Source: Fidelibacterota bacterium
GTDB lineage: Bacteria; Fidelibacterota; Marinisomatia; SCGC-AAA003-L08; TS1B11
Direction: 5' to 3'
Length of the DNA stretch: 64,000 nt
Assembly: GCA_004124295.1 (NCBI GenBank)
Contig: SCKI01000006.1
Location: 1 to 64,000, forward strand
Numbering within the stretch: the first letter of the stretch is position 1; the number at the start of each line of letters is the position of its first letter. Position numbers and translations under genes: made by a program. Below are positions 1 through 8,890 of this stretch, in pieces. Below the pieces are notes generated by a model. The model did no database searches. It worked only from the letters and a program-made list of their open reading frames with translations, and was not told the DNA's origin.

Positions 1-2
1 AG

Positions 3-191
3 TTGAATGGAAAGGTTGAGAGGTCCCATCGGACTGATCAGCAGGAGTTTTACCAGTTGCTGACCTATACAGATGATGTTGACTTAAATAGAAAACTGGA
101 GGCATGGGAGCAGTTTTACAACTATGACCGCCCCCATGGTGCCTTTGCTGGAAAAACACCTTATGAAGTGCTGAGGTCTCTGTTAAATTAA
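3..191 (+). CDS. IS transposase, C-terminal end (partial)
   Basis: This is the last 62 residues of a DDE integrase-core transposase, cut by the window edge. The piece begins with NGKVERSHRTDQQEFY, where the glutamate is the third acidic residue of the DDE triad. It continues into the conserved FYNYDRPH and TPYEVL tail of IS3/IS481-type transposases. The reading frame is open to the left edge, so the true start lies outside the window. The stop (189-191) is followed with no spacing by a fragment of a secreted-protein gene, so the IS right end must lie at about 180-203. The IS family cannot be fixed from so short a piece. Confidence 0.85.
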   Translation: MNGKVERSHRTDQQEFYQLLTYTDDVDLNRKLEAWEQFYNYDRPHGAFAGKTPYEVLRSLLN

Positions 192-410
192 CTGCGAATC
201 AGTCCGGCAGGGTATGGAGGACTACAGGTCTATGATATAATGGGACGGGAAGTAATTACCATCGTGAATGAGACAATGAACGCGGGATACCACAGGATGA
301 AATGGGATGGCAGAGATGGTCGGGGTCAACAGGTTCCGTCTGGAATTTATATCGCAAGGTTAGTAACCCCTGAGTTCAGTAAGTCGATTAAGATGGTGTT
401 GATGAAATAA
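192..410 (+). pseudogene. FlgD-like / C-terminal sorting domain remnant, cut by IS
   Basis: The 72 codons after the transposase stop encode the C-terminal module of a secreted protein. VYDIMGREV, then WDGRDGRGQQVPSGIY and a final short IKMVLMK are the hallmarks of FlgD-Ig-like / por-type sorting domains found in FCB-group bacteria. No start codon or upstream part is present; the IS lies directly before it. I read this as the 3' end of a large secreted protein gene interrupted by the insertion. The rest would be beyond the left edge if the target was not rearranged. Confidence 0.75.
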
Positions 411-465
411 TTTTCTTCTTGGTCCAAAGTAATCTGAGAATAGAGGCGTATATTACACCGAAAGA

Positions 466-1305
466 TTGCTCGTGGTAAAACGCACTCATATAATCCCTCA
501 ATTATATCTCAAGAACTTTGAAGATCGCGACGGGCACATTCATGTATATGGTCGAACCCGTGATAAATTCGTCACCGGCAAAATAAATGTTGGAGTCAAC
601 AGTGGTTTTTATTCAGATGACCTGGAAGACAAAATAAATCGTCTTATTGAAAGTCCCGTCTCTCCCGTAGTTAGAGGTATTTTAAACGAAGATACTCTTA
701 CACCACAGATGAGAAATACCTTCGCAAATTTTGTAAATAATTTGATAAAGAGAGGGCCTGGTGGGAAAAATCTAGTTCATTCTCGGATAGACAGAGGGAA
801 AAAGGAACTAAAATCAGAGATTGATGAAATGATTTACACTGAAATCAAATTGAATCCTGAGATTAAGTCCGACCTCGTTGAGAAGCATTCAATACTCCTG
901 GATATTCTTGAGAATTACGAGACTGAGTCTGTTTGGAATATATTTACGAACCCAGAGTTTGACTCAAGAATACCTTCCTTGATCCTCAAAATGGATTGGA
1001 CTTTCCTTACTTCTACTAATAATCAATATTTCGTTAGTTCAGACAATCCAGTCTACATGTCTCTCCTGGTAGATAAAGATAGCGATGTGGCGGAAATCTC
1101 ATTCCCAATTAGTAAGAACATGGCATTCCTTGCATCCTTCCACACCAGTAATCAATCTCTTTACCGTGAAGCCACTGCTGGCATCGTGAAGGAAATAAAT
1201 AGGAGAACGATTTCAAATTCCAATCATGATGTATACAGCCCAGCTAAATATGATTGGATTATTGAAGTCATGATAAAAAATCACAGGCCCAAGCGAATTA
1301 TATAA
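466..1305 (+). CDS. DUF4238-family protein
   Basis: This is a 279-residue soluble protein. It opens with HIIPQLYLKNF (residues 8-18), the N-terminal signature of the DUF4238 family, and carries the second family motif SSDNPV near residue 190. The family is common in defence islands and mobile DNA but its biochemical role is unknown. The start could be TTG at 466 or GTG at 472; I see no strong ribosome site for either. Base composition is AT-rich like the island genes around it. It is separated by 58 bp from the next gene and could be co-transcribed with it. Confidence 0.7.
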   Translation: MLVVKRTHIIPQLYLKNFEDRDGHIHVYGRTRDKFVTGKINVGVNSGFYSDDLEDKINRLIESPVSPVVRGILNEDTLTPQMRNTFANFVNNLIKRGPGGKNLVHSRIDRGKKELKSEIDEMIYTEIKLNPEIKSDLVEKHSILLDILENYETESVWNIFTNPEFDSRIPSLILKMDWTFLTSTNNQYFVSSDNPVYMSLLVDKDSDVAEISFPISKNMAFLASFHTSNQSLYREATAGIVKEINRRTISNSNHDVYSPAKYDWIIEVMIKNHRPKRII

Positions 1306-1363
1306 CTAATGATGTAAGAAGGCTAATCGTAATGCGTTTGGAATGATTCTGATTATAGGGTAA

Positions 1364-2185
1364 ATGATGGAAAAACCTAAATTAGACTTCGGCAACTTCA
1401 GGCTTCGAGAACAGACCGTAATAGTTCAAGCCGCTCAAGTGATGGATACTATTCTTGCCAATTTTCACGCACAGAGACACCTGAGAGAGGGTTTCAACCT
1501 ACGATTCCTGATGATGCAGAACGCACGTTTGGAGATACAGCGCCTGATCCAAGATCGCGGGAACGATCCTCTTTCAATCCGTGATTCAGTGTATCTCAAT
1601 ATGAGACTAAATTCATACTACTCTAACCTGTGTGGGGCTTTAGACAATCTTGCCTGGATGATATCCTGGGAACTAGATCTATTGAAGGGACTTGATGAAA
1701 GTGATCCTGCCTCAAGGACCTTTAGTAATCTATTCGGAAGGGATTTTCTTAAATCACTGGATGAGCACTATCCAGAGCTCGCTACATTACTTGAGGAGCA
1801 GAGAGATTGGTACTTGGAGGTAAGATCCCTTCGGGATCCTGGAGCACATAGGATTCCTCTAAGATTTGTGAATAGTATTTTGAAACCAGAGGAGGCAGAT
1901 GCCAGTAACGAGGCGTATCAGAGGCGTGAAGAGTATCTTAGACTAAGTTCCCAGGCGATAGAGAAGGGAGACTTTAAGGCAGCTTCGGAGTATATCGATG
2001 AAGCAGCGACTGAGATGGAAAGACTGGAAGGACTGGGTAAGTTTGTACCAATTATCGCTACTTCAGAGGCATCCGGCAGCAGAGTGATGTCTGCTCCAGA
2101 TCAATTAAGGACAGATCACGAAATCCTTCTCACGATTTCCAATGTGGTACTCAGTGCTTTCACTTCAAATAAACATGGTGAGTGA
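1364..2185 (+). CDS. HEPN-like hypothetical protein
   Basis: This 273-residue, mostly helical protein has no signal peptide. I do not recognise the family. Around residues 153-168 it has RSLRDPGAHRIPLRFV, reminiscent of the R-x(4-6)-H catalytic motif of HEPN-type RNases and of AbiV/Cthe_2314-like proteins. That comparison is weak and rests on motif and helical content only. It follows the DUF4238 gene on the same strand, so the pair may form one accessory cassette. A minus-strand methylase remnant lies 12 bp beyond its stop. Confidence 0.5.
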   Translation: MMEKPKLDFGNFRLREQTVIVQAAQVMDTILANFHAQRHLREGFNLRFLMMQNARLEIQRLIQDRGNDPLSIRDSVYLNMRLNSYYSNLCGALDNLAWMISWELDLLKGLDESDPASRTFSNLFGRDFLKSLDEHYPELATLLEEQRDWYLEVRSLRDPGAHRIPLRFVNSILKPEEADASNEAYQRREEYLRLSSQAIEKGDFKAASEYIDEAATEMERLEGLGKFVPIIATSEASGSRVMSAPDQLRTDHEILLTISNVVLSAFTSNKHGE

Positions 2186-2197
2186 AAAAAGCCAAAT

Positions 2198-2698
2198 TCA
2201 TAGACCTGAGAGTGAAAACTCAACAAATCCAGTGTTGAGGTCATATCCTACAAATTTCCGTTTGTGAGCCCCCGCCACGACACCAGCCGTTCCCAGTCCC
2301 ATGAAAGGGTCAAGGATAATATCACCCTCCCTGGATGTCGCCAGCAGCGGTATTTCAGCAATTTTTCGAGGAAATGGTGCAGGATGTTCCAAACTTAAGT
2401 CGGATTGGCTCACTACCGCCGTTTCAATGTGATCCCAGTGATCACCCAGGTTTTTACCATTTGTTGACGGTATGTAGGGGGAGTAGGATTTCATTCCACC
2501 GTCCAAGTTCCTATGACGAGGTGGATGGCTCGGTTTGGTATTCTCAGAAAGTGGCACTCGAGGAACCTCATAGTAGTAATCCATCGTCTTCACCAGGTGG
2601 AATATGAATTCGTAAGTTGGGGTAAGGTTGGTCTTACTGCTTGAAGGTTTAGGGTTAGTCTTCTTCCATATGATACAGTTACCCGGCGGGCCTCTCCC
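2198..2698 (-). pseudogene. Site-specific DNA methyltransferase (N4/N6), 5'-truncated
   Basis: This is the C-terminal part of an N6_N4-type DNA methylase. It contains KKTNPKPSSSKTN, TYEFIFHLVK, then the S-adenosylmethionine loop DIILDPFMGLGTAGVVA and FVGYDL. In this beta-type arrangement the DPPY motif should lie upstream, but the frame is closed by a stop at 2699-2701. The codons from 2698 to the ATG at 2593 still read as methylase, so the ATG is not a real start. No DPPY-like segment is found between the stop and the next gene. It is a decayed gene, probably a former modification enzyme of the older island. Confidence 0.7.
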
Positions 2699-2794
2699 TT
2701 AGAATGAGGTTCCTGGTAAGTCACATAAAGGAGTTTTTTCCAAAATCCAGGATGAGGTAATGAAGTCGATGGTTGAATAATAACTCCGATGCAG

Positions 2795-3511
2795 TCATTC
2801 TTTCTGCTTTAGCATTTTCGCACGCTGATAAATGTCGCTAGACACTTGCAGCCTGCATTCTCCCGGATCGAACACAATCTCAGGTGTACATGTGGGTAGC
2901 TCTCCAATCCAGTTCTCTATAAACCGATGGTCAACAGGTTCAAATGCAGGATCATCATAATCTATATCCAGCTTAGCATCATCCTCAGATAACCAATCAG
3001 AGAGGTCCGCTTTAAGACGCTCATCCTCCCCTTCGATGAGCTTCTGGATCCATTCTGTAGTTGTATCGCTAACTTCTCTTTGGGTTGATTTATTTTTGCT
3101 ACTATTGCCAGTCTCCACCAATCTCTCAATCCTATGGAAATAGTGGGCAAATTCATGAATTAGGATTCTTCTCAATAAAAGGTCATCGCAATATAGCAAT
3201 GTTGTTATTGGCAACTCAACAGCAAACTCGTAATGATCACCGAGATTGACAGGACCAGTCTTGCCATAGATAGATCCCTCCATATCCGGTCTAACCCATC
3301 CGTATGGCGCAAGATAGACTGGAGGCATACTGAGTTTTGCAGATTTCGAAATACTCTGGTGTATCCGCTTGAGTCGCGGAAGCTTATCTGTTTTTATTGT
3401 CTGACTGATATGCAAAGGAATCGCCTCCCACTCGGCTGTCTCGCCGGCGAGTCGAATCGGGATATCTTTATTTGTCCTTTTTCGAGGATTCTTTTTTTCT
3501 CGTTTTGCCAT
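2795..3511 (-). CDS. Putative HExxH metallopeptidase-like protein
   Basis: This is a 238-residue protein. HEFAHYFHRIER at residues 119-130 fits the HExxH zinc-binding helix of metallopeptidases. The helix is preceded by LLLRRILI, as in SprT/ImmA-like families. No signal peptide is present, and the N-terminus is basic (KREKKNPRKRTNK). The third zinc ligand is not obvious. The C-terminal half is acidic and lacks a recognisable domain. It stands alone between the decayed methylase and an empty stretch. An intracellular protease-like or regulatory role is possible, but no function can be assigned. Confidence 0.55.
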   Translation of the reverse strand: MAKREKKNPRKRTNKDIPIRLAGETAEWEAIPLHISQTIKTDKLPRLKRIHQSISKSAKLSMPPVYLAPYGWVRPDMEGSIYGKTGPVNLGDHYEFAVELPITTLLYCDDLLLRRILIHEFAHYFHRIERLVETGNSSKNKSTQREVSDTTTEWIQKLIEGEDERLKADLSDWLSEDDAKLDIDYDDPAFEPVDHRFIENWIGELPTCTPEIVFDPGECRLQVSSDIYQRAKMLKQKE

Positions 3512-3912
3512 TTCCGTGTCCTAAATTAAATGAGTGACGGCAATTTGCGATGTTTTTTCTAGTGGCATCAATAAGCGATTCACTGAAAATTATATTTTAG
3601 TAACACAATCCAACATGCCAAGAATTAAACATTAAATCTAACAAGAAAGCCCCCTCAACTCATTAAATACTGAGCCCCATGTTCAGGTGTGGCACTCTGC
3701 CTTTTCGATCAGGTTCCTCAATTTAGGATGACACGCCGGGCAGGAATGGGATTCTGGACTATCAAGCTAGCATGACCGCAGAGGCCGGGGATGATCCCAC
3801 TAGGGCCCTCACCGGAAGGTACCTGCAGGACTCAATCCTCCGTCATCACGCCTACCAGATCGACTTCGTGAACTTGAGCGACGCCAAGCAATCCTTGGCT
3901 TCTTAAGTTTGT
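3512..3912. other. Intergenic stretch with possible gene debris
   Basis: About 400 bp without a convincing gene. The left half is AT-rich. At 3771-3905 there is an open 44-codon plus-strand run starting with ATG that has protein-like composition but no family I know. It is in another frame from the SEC-C gene that follows. The stretch may be what remains of a longer gene. Confidence 0.35.
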
Positions 3913-4137
3913 ATGCGGACCAAGTATTGCAGGCAGGTCGCAAACGAACCGGAATGGGTTGCGATTCTGCCTGCCGCGGTGCGGGAGAAATACGAATTCT
4001 GGCTGCCGCTGCGTCGCGCAGAAGCCCAGGTATCTCAGGCTGCGTTTAGCCAGAAGGTCGGCCGGAATGAACCCTGTCCCTGTGGGAGTGGCAAAAAATA
4101 CAAGAAATGCCACGGTGCCCCGGAATCCCAGAGCTGA
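3913..4137 (+). CDS. SEC-C motif protein, small
   Basis: This 74-residue ORF ends in [20 protein letters not shown], a textbook SEC-C zinc-binding motif with the C-x-C...C-H ligands. The motif occurs at the end of SecA and of many small accessory proteins. The 50 residues before it resemble nothing I know. The protein may be the tail of a larger broken gene, because open but out-of-frame sequence lies just upstream. A 470-nt ORF on the opposite strand is judged a shadow because the SEC-C motif is so specific. Confidence 0.6.
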   Translation: MRTKYCRQVANEPEWVAILPAAVREKYEFWLPLRRAEAQVSQAAFSQKVGRNEPCPCGSGKKYKKCHGAPESQS

Positions 4138-4266
4138 GTTCTCAGCCAGAAGAGCCCTGGAGGGCATGAAGTATCGCAAATTAGGATTAAGTTTATCCAA
4201 CGGAAACCACTTCAGCTCTATATTCTTCTCTGAAACCCGCGGGTTTACGGGGCAGCGTCTTGCGGG

Positions 4267-5025
4267 ATGTACAGATTGGGGAACGAATTGAACCCTGACC
4301 ATCTCTTACAACTCCATTTGGAGCTACATACTCTGGGTATCCTCGAAGGTTGCCTAGATCACAACCTATGCTCTGAATTGGACGAGGTATCCGAATACAA
4401 ATTTAATCGCCTCAAAGAGCAGTTTCCGCCACCTCCTAATAGACCGAATTTGCCAACTGAGATCAAAAAGGCTGAGACGGGGAAAAGATTTTATAAAGCA
4501 AATGCCTGGGAGAATTATCATCGGGCCTTGAAGAAATGGCATTTAGCTCCGATCATCAAGAGGCTGCGGAAAAATGAAAAAGAAATGTTGCGACTTAAAA
4601 CAACGATCCGCGATCAGGGAGAAAGCAGACTGCTTACAGAAGATCTGGAATACAACCGACTGTTGGGACAGACTATTGAAGCGTGGTGTCTCAACGAATA
4701 TCGCGAAGTACCGATAATTCAGTTGAAGAAGAGCGGCATTCGTCGGATCGACCAGTATCCTCATCTCCAAAAGCACAAATTGTCCTTCCCAGATTTAGCG
4801 AACGAGTTGATAAAAAAGGGTATCATCGAACGAAGCCGTATATACCCCAATGGAAAAAAACCCGGCGTCGAAGCGGAGGCAGATTACCTATTCCAAGCTT
4901 TTAAGAGGGCAGTTTACAGGCATGAAAACCATATGCGCGGGAAGGCCAGCATTGCTATGCGTCAGATGCCCTCTGATAATTCTGACAAACCCAAAATATT
5001 TTTAGTCTACGAGAAAAAGTCATGA
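4267..5025 (+). CDS. Hypothetical protein of the older island
   Basis: This is a 252-residue, charged, lysine-rich protein with a probable coiled or helical middle (residues 80-130). There is no signal peptide or membrane segment. I do not recognise the family. It precedes the winged-helix protein in the element's plus-strand cluster, separated by about 195 bp. The start is uncertain: ATG 4267 has no clear ribosome site. Its likely role is within the mobile element, not core metabolism, but this is inference from position only. Confidence 0.5.
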   Translation: MYRLGNELNPDHLLQLHLELHTLGILEGCLDHNLCSELDEVSEYKFNRLKEQFPPPPNRPNLPTEIKKAETGKRFYKANAWENYHRALKKWHLAPIIKRLRKNEKEMLRLKTTIRDQGESRLLTEDLEYNRLLGQTIEAWCLNEYREVPIIQLKKSGIRRIDQYPHLQKHKLSFPDLANELIKKGIIERSRIYPNGKKPGVEAEADYLFQAFKRAVYRHENHMRGKASIAMRQMPSDNSDKPKIFLVYEKKS

Positions 5026-5219
5026 GCTGATATTGCTTTTCCCAGCCTTTTCCGAACACTAACTCTCTCGTATCCGACCCTTTCCGATCTCTTTTCCGAG
5101 CATATTCCATATTTAGTATTTTCCCAAATGTCACCAGTCGTTTATTTGATTCCTGTTTGTTCACTACCACTGGATAAAACATACAGTGAGAACACAAACA
5201 AATTTGATCACCGCAAAGG

Positions 5220-6149
5220 ATGCGTATGGTAACTCACAAATTCTACTTCATTTTCCCCTCCGAGTGGCTATCAGCAAAAATCGTGAAGGCGCTTGGCCCG
5301 CGAATCTGGTTACTACTTTATTTTATGAACAAAGTCACTCATACAGCAGATGGGGTCGGCCTAGTCTTAGGTGGCCAACCGATGTCTTTCGAAGATATTT
5401 CAGCGGAACTCCAAGTACATCGCAATACGGTCGCCCGCCAATACGCCCATCTTGAAAAGTTTGGGTTTGTTGGATCAAAAAAAGTGTGGGGAGGGCCTCG
5501 TAAATTTTTCGTTATCGGATATTCAAAGTTTCCCAAAAGGAAGCAGTCGACCCAGGATGAAAAACGATTTGAATTCGCTTACTATATCTTACGAGAGCAA
5601 ATCAATTTATCGACTATTGAAAATGAGGACACCATTATAAATCCGAATTTTCAGGAAGTGTTGACCAATCTCTCATTAGATGATAGCGCGCCACCCCAAA
5701 AGGGTGATGAAGTCTCCAAGATTGAGACGCCGATTACCAATTCTGGTGCATCTATTACAAATAAGAAAGCTCGAGAAGAGTCCAGCATAAGAAAACGAAA
5801 AGGTAAAAAGAGAAAGAGAGAAATCCCCCCCACCTCAGGAAAGCCAAAAGAAGTGCCGGTAGAGGTGGCTCAGGTGTATGACAGGTATATGATATTGATG
5901 GGAAGTCGCAGTGAGAATCCTACTGCTCAGGAGACTCTTCTTATTAGAGAAGCTATAAAGGCTGAGGGGTTAGATAAAATGTTGACTTGCATTGAAAATT
6001 ATCGCAAGCGATTGAATGATAGGAAAACCTGGACAGTCTTGTCGGTGGAAAAATTCTTTCAGATTAAAACATATTCAAGGTTTCTAAGGACCGACCACAC
6101 TCAAACCGCCGAGCGCAAAAAACTAAGGCCGCTAAAGGAGTTTGAATAG
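5220..6149 (+). CDS. Winged-helix replication/regulatory-like protein
   Basis: This is a 309-residue protein. The N-terminal part (about residues 50-100) contains SFEDISAELQVHRNTVARQY followed by LEKFGFV, a good helix-turn-helix or winged-helix unit. The N-terminus resembles replication-initiator or phage-type DNA-binding proteins. A lysine- and arginine-rich linker (residues 180-210) is followed by a C-terminal helical region. ATG at 5220 has an AAAGGA ribosome site just upstream. It lies ahead of the Xis/RHH/integrase module, so a role in element replication or regulation is likely. A precise family is not visible. Confidence 0.55.
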   Translation: MRMVTHKFYFIFPSEWLSAKIVKALGPRIWLLLYFMNKVTHTADGVGLVLGGQPMSFEDISAELQVHRNTVARQYAHLEKFGFVGSKKVWGGPRKFFVIGYSKFPKRKQSTQDEKRFEFAYYILREQINLSTIENEDTIINPNFQEVLTNLSLDDSAPPQKGDEVSKIETPITNSGASITNKKAREESSIRKRKGKKRKREIPPTSGKPKEVPVEVAQVYDRYMILMGSRSENPTAQETLLIREAIKAEGLDKMLTCIENYRKRLNDRKTWTVLSVEKFFQIKTYSRFLRTDHTQTAERKKLRPLKEFE

Positions 6150-6301
6150 TGAGGCATTCCCAAGCGTGGCTACTAGCGCGTACGGGCCATAATTGAATTT
6201 CTTAATATGATGGGTGTTCGATATACTTCAACAGGATTTGCATCACCGGGTCAGGGGATAGTAGCCCGGATGATGATGACCTCGTCTTCTGATCAATTCT
6301 A

Positions 6302-6544
6302 ATGAAGGCCGTTCATAAATATTGCCCCTACTGCAGCCAACCGGGAGAGCGGTACTACTCACCGGAAACCTTGGCCGCCATCCTTGACTGCTCAATTAAG
6401 ACGGTGCGCGGCTGGATCAATGACAAGAGTATCGGCAGCGTGAAGGTTGGCGGTTTGCGGCGCATCTCGGCAGGGCAACTTGAGGCGTTTATTAAGGATG
6501 TGCCGTCATTCGAGCAGTTGGCAGAAGAGGCGATGGAGGGATAA
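6302..6544 (+). CDS. Excisionase-like MerR/HTH protein with zinc knuckle (older island)
   Basis: This 80-residue protein has two parts. Residues 6-14 contain CPYCSQPGE, a small zinc-knuckle-like pair of cysteines. Residues 18-65 form a HTH_17 excisionase-type domain: YYSPETLAAILDCSIKTVRG followed by VGGLRRIS. Such proteins control excision or the expression of tyrosine integrases. It is followed by a ribbon-helix-helix gene and the integrase. The second island carries a sister gene at 16355 with the same layout, so the two islands belong to one element family. Confidence 0.8.
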   Translation: MKAVHKYCPYCSQPGERYYSPETLAAILDCSIKTVRGWINDKSIGSVKVGGLRRISAGQLEAFIKDVPSFEQLAEEAMEG

Positions 6545-6582
6545 GCATTGAATGCGGACTATAAATACATTACATTTACTGT

Positions 6583-6786
6583 ATGCCGAGGCGAAAACTT
6601 GAAAAGGGTAAGAACCGTAGCATTCGACTGCCCGTCCGTCTTTGGGATATGATAGATAATGAAGCTGAGTCAGACGGTGTTTATAGTAACAACCTGATAT
6701 GGCGCATGGTAGAGGAATTTTTAGTTAAGCGCGGGAGACTTAATGAGAAGGACCGCAAGCGCCCACCGATTGATCAAGGGAAATGA
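6583..6786 (+). CDS. Ribbon-helix-helix-like small DNA-binding protein
   Basis: This is a 67-residue basic protein. NRSIRLPVRLWDMIDNEAES (about residues 11-30) reads as the beta-strand and first helix of a ribbon-helix-helix fold, followed by a second helix up to residue 50. Such proteins usually act as repressors or as accessory factors of mobile elements. Its stop overlaps the start of the integrase by 4 bp (ATGA), so the two are probably translationally coupled. The second island has no equivalent gene. Confidence 0.6.
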   Translation: MPRRKLEKGKNRSIRLPVRLWDMIDNEAESDGVYSNNLIWRMVEEFLVKRGRLNEKDRKRPPIDQGK

Positions 6787-7980
6787 TGGAAACGAGGAAA
6801 CGTTACCGATACACCGGCATCCGACCAGGTAAAACACCTGGCACGTGGAACATTGATTTCTACGACTGGAAAGGTGGCAGGCACCAGAAAACCTTCCACG
6901 GCACAGAGACGGATGCGGCCAAAGTGCGGCGCGAAATCCTTGTTAAGCAGGACAAGATCAGGAATGGTCTTGAGGCCCCGCCAGAGCCCAAGATCAAGGT
7001 TATCACATTTAACATGTTAGTGGGTGGCCTTTGAGGCTGATAGACGGCTTAAAATTGATTCTGGCAGCATGAGCGAAGCATCCTTGCGCAGAGTCCGTTA
7101 CACCTATAAGGCTCTACTGGAATACGACAAGCAGATCAAAGCCCGGCAGCTGGACGAGATTGGGTCTGCCGACTTTGAGGCATTCAAAATCTACCGGCAG
7201 GAAAAGGGATTCGCTCCCGAAGGCATCAACACGAATCTGCGCGGCTTGCGGACCTTGTTCAATTTCGCGGTGGCTCAAGGCTTCATTGAAAAGTCGCCGC
7301 TTAAAGGTGTCCTGTTGGTCAAGGTCGCACGCTCAGACGTGCGCTACCTGAATGAGGACGAGCTGCGGAGCCTCTACTTTGCCATTGACCATATTGACAC
7401 ATCGGACAAGTATCAATGCGATGCGAGAGACTTGACGCTATTCTACCTGCTCACCGGCTGCCGGGCCAGCGAGGCTCTATACCCCAACTTCACTTGGGCC
7501 AACAACGGACAGGATGCTCTGCACTTCTACCAGTCAAAGACATCCAGTGCCCGTAGCATCCCCAAGGGTGAACAGATAAAGGAAGTGTTAGAACGGCGAA
7601 AGCATGAAGACGGCGGACCTTTCCACTTCGATAACTTTACAGTCTATAGTAGAGTGACCTGGCTGTTCAAAAAGGCCGGGATAGAGAACGCCTCACCGCA
7701 TACACTCCGTAAGACAGCCGGTAGCCTTTACTACCTGGCCACCCGCGACATTTTCGCCACCAGTCGCTTCCTGGGACACTCCAGCGTGAGTGTAACAGAA
7801 AAGCACTACGCTGGATTGATCCAAAGCCTACAGATTGAAAACTACCAGAAGTTTGAAGAAGTGGTCAAACCCGATTCGCTATATATTCGCTATTCTGCCG
7901 GTAATAGTGGGCAATCACCGGTAATTGGACCGAAAACAGAGAGCCCCGCTTCTCGACGGAAACAAGGGCCTCTCCCTCTC

Positions 7981-8023
7981 GTGACTCGGGTGGGACTCGA
8001 ACCCACGGCCAATGGCTTAAAAG
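7981..8023. repeat. att site: displaced tRNA-Lys 3' part
   Basis: A 43-bp exact copy of 17951-17993, covering the T-arm, variable region and anticodon arm of tRNA-Lys as far as the loop. Sequence after position 8023 departs from the tRNA, so crossover lay in the anticodon arm. Confidence 0.9.
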
Positions 8024-8073
8024 AACAGAGTCTGTTCGTCGGAAAAAAGAAAAGAGAGACAAGAAAGGGTGAC
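8007..8073 (+). repeat. Element-end repeat, inverted copy at 57767-57833
   Basis: This 67-bp block starts with 17 bp of tRNA-Lys anticodon arm and continues into the left end of island 2. Its reverse complement occurs at 57767-57833 with three mismatches by my alignment. It marks the terminus of a family of elements. Confidence 0.85.
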
Positions 8074-8103
8074 AGTTGGGATTATTAAGGCTGAATGTTC
8101 GAT

Positions 8104-8760
8104 TCAGCACTTGCCAAAAATCTGGCCGTTATGATAATCTACGTACTCGCTTCCAATTCCCTCCAACTGTACTTTTTCCAATTTAATGGCCCCATAGTCC
8201 AACAGAACATGATCATTGGGACAGACACATAAAATATTCTCGATGACATCAGGTCCATTGTGTGGCGCACCCAAGGGCTTGATGTGGTGTGCTTCGGCAT
8301 AGGGCTTCCCATCGCCAATCTCGAAGCGAATTCCACAAATCTGACATTGATAACGACGCCTCGCTTTGATCATGCGTGCTAGCCTGGTATCCCTGAGAAT
8401 ACGATAGGTTTCCTGGTTTACTCGTTGGGGGTGATCATGGTCCCGAATATCTGAGGCAATCGGTGTTGGGCCCGGCGAGGAATGATGATCGTCCGCTTCA
8501 TTCTCAATTAGAAGAAAGCTGCCATTTTGAAGTTTCTTGAAATATGTACTCCCACGATATTTCGCAGGATAGTCTGGGCAATGTGTATGGATTACTTGGC
8601 GTGCCGTATTTCGGTAACTCTTCCTGTGCTTGTATGGCGAGTAGTGATTCTTCCGGTTCTTGTCAAGTTGAGCTAGAATCTCTACCCACGGCGCTTCGCC
8701 CCCGAGTTCCCCTAGGGCCTGCTTTACATGTTCTAATGTGACTGGCCCAAGTTTTTCCAT
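8104..8760 (-). CDS. HNH endonuclease
   Basis: This is a 218-residue protein. The C-terminal 85 residues are an HNH nuclease: CQICG (C139/C142), AEAHHIKPLG (H158/H159), then PHNGPD and NILCVCPNDHVLLDYG (C178/C180/H184). These supply the zinc and catalytic ligands. The N-terminal half is a basic alpha-rich region that probably recognises DNA. The layout matches stand-alone HNH restriction enzymes. ATG 8760 is the only sensible start. It sits at the left end of island 2, divergent from the methyltransferase operon about 1 kb away. It may be the restriction partner of that methyltransferase, but this is inference. Confidence 0.85.
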   Translation of the reverse strand: MEKLGPVTLEHVKQALGELGGEAPWVEILAQLDKNRKNHYSPYKHRKSYRNTARQVIHTHCPDYPAKYRGSTYFKKLQNGSFLLIENEADDHHSSPGPTPIASDIRDHDHPQRVNQETYRILRDTRLARMIKARRRYQCQICGIRFEIGDGKPYAEAHHIKPLGAPHNGPDVIENILCVCPNDHVLLDYGAIKLEKVQLEGIGSEYVDYHNGQIFGKC

Positions 8761-8890
8761 AAGATACCTTCCATACCTGCGGTGCCCATTGCCAATGTCA
8801 GAGTGACTCTCAATCCCGATTCGTTTGGAGTACGGGGTAGCATGATACAGAAAAAAAGTTGCCCTTCAAACATGATTCGGCACAAGCACC

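Larger units (their letters stand above)
6783..8088 (+). pseudogene. Tyrosine recombinase (integrase) of the older island, frameshifted
   Basis: Two overlapping frames make up one integrase. The first (6783-7034, 83 residues) is the N-terminal arm-binding part. The second (from 7024) holds the core-binding and catalytic domains, with catalytic signatures LTGCRASEAL, HTLRKTAGS, LGHSSVSV and the tyrosine of KHYAG. The frame changes at about 7015-7030, where the upstream frame stops at TGA and the downstream frame has a TAG just before TGG. No slippery heptamer is visible, so a one-base deletion is likelier than programmed frameshifting. The last 35 or so codons run antisense through the displaced tRNA-Lys 3' piece and into the second island, so the C-terminus is not native. 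Confidence 0.8.

Noticed and set aside
3832-4302. 156-codon open frame antisense to the SEC-C gene
   Set aside because: The SEC-C zinc motif on the plus strand is too specific to be chance.
7010-7034. Programmed frameshift in the older integrase
   Set aside because: No slippery heptamer or strong downstream structure is visible; a plain indel is simpler.
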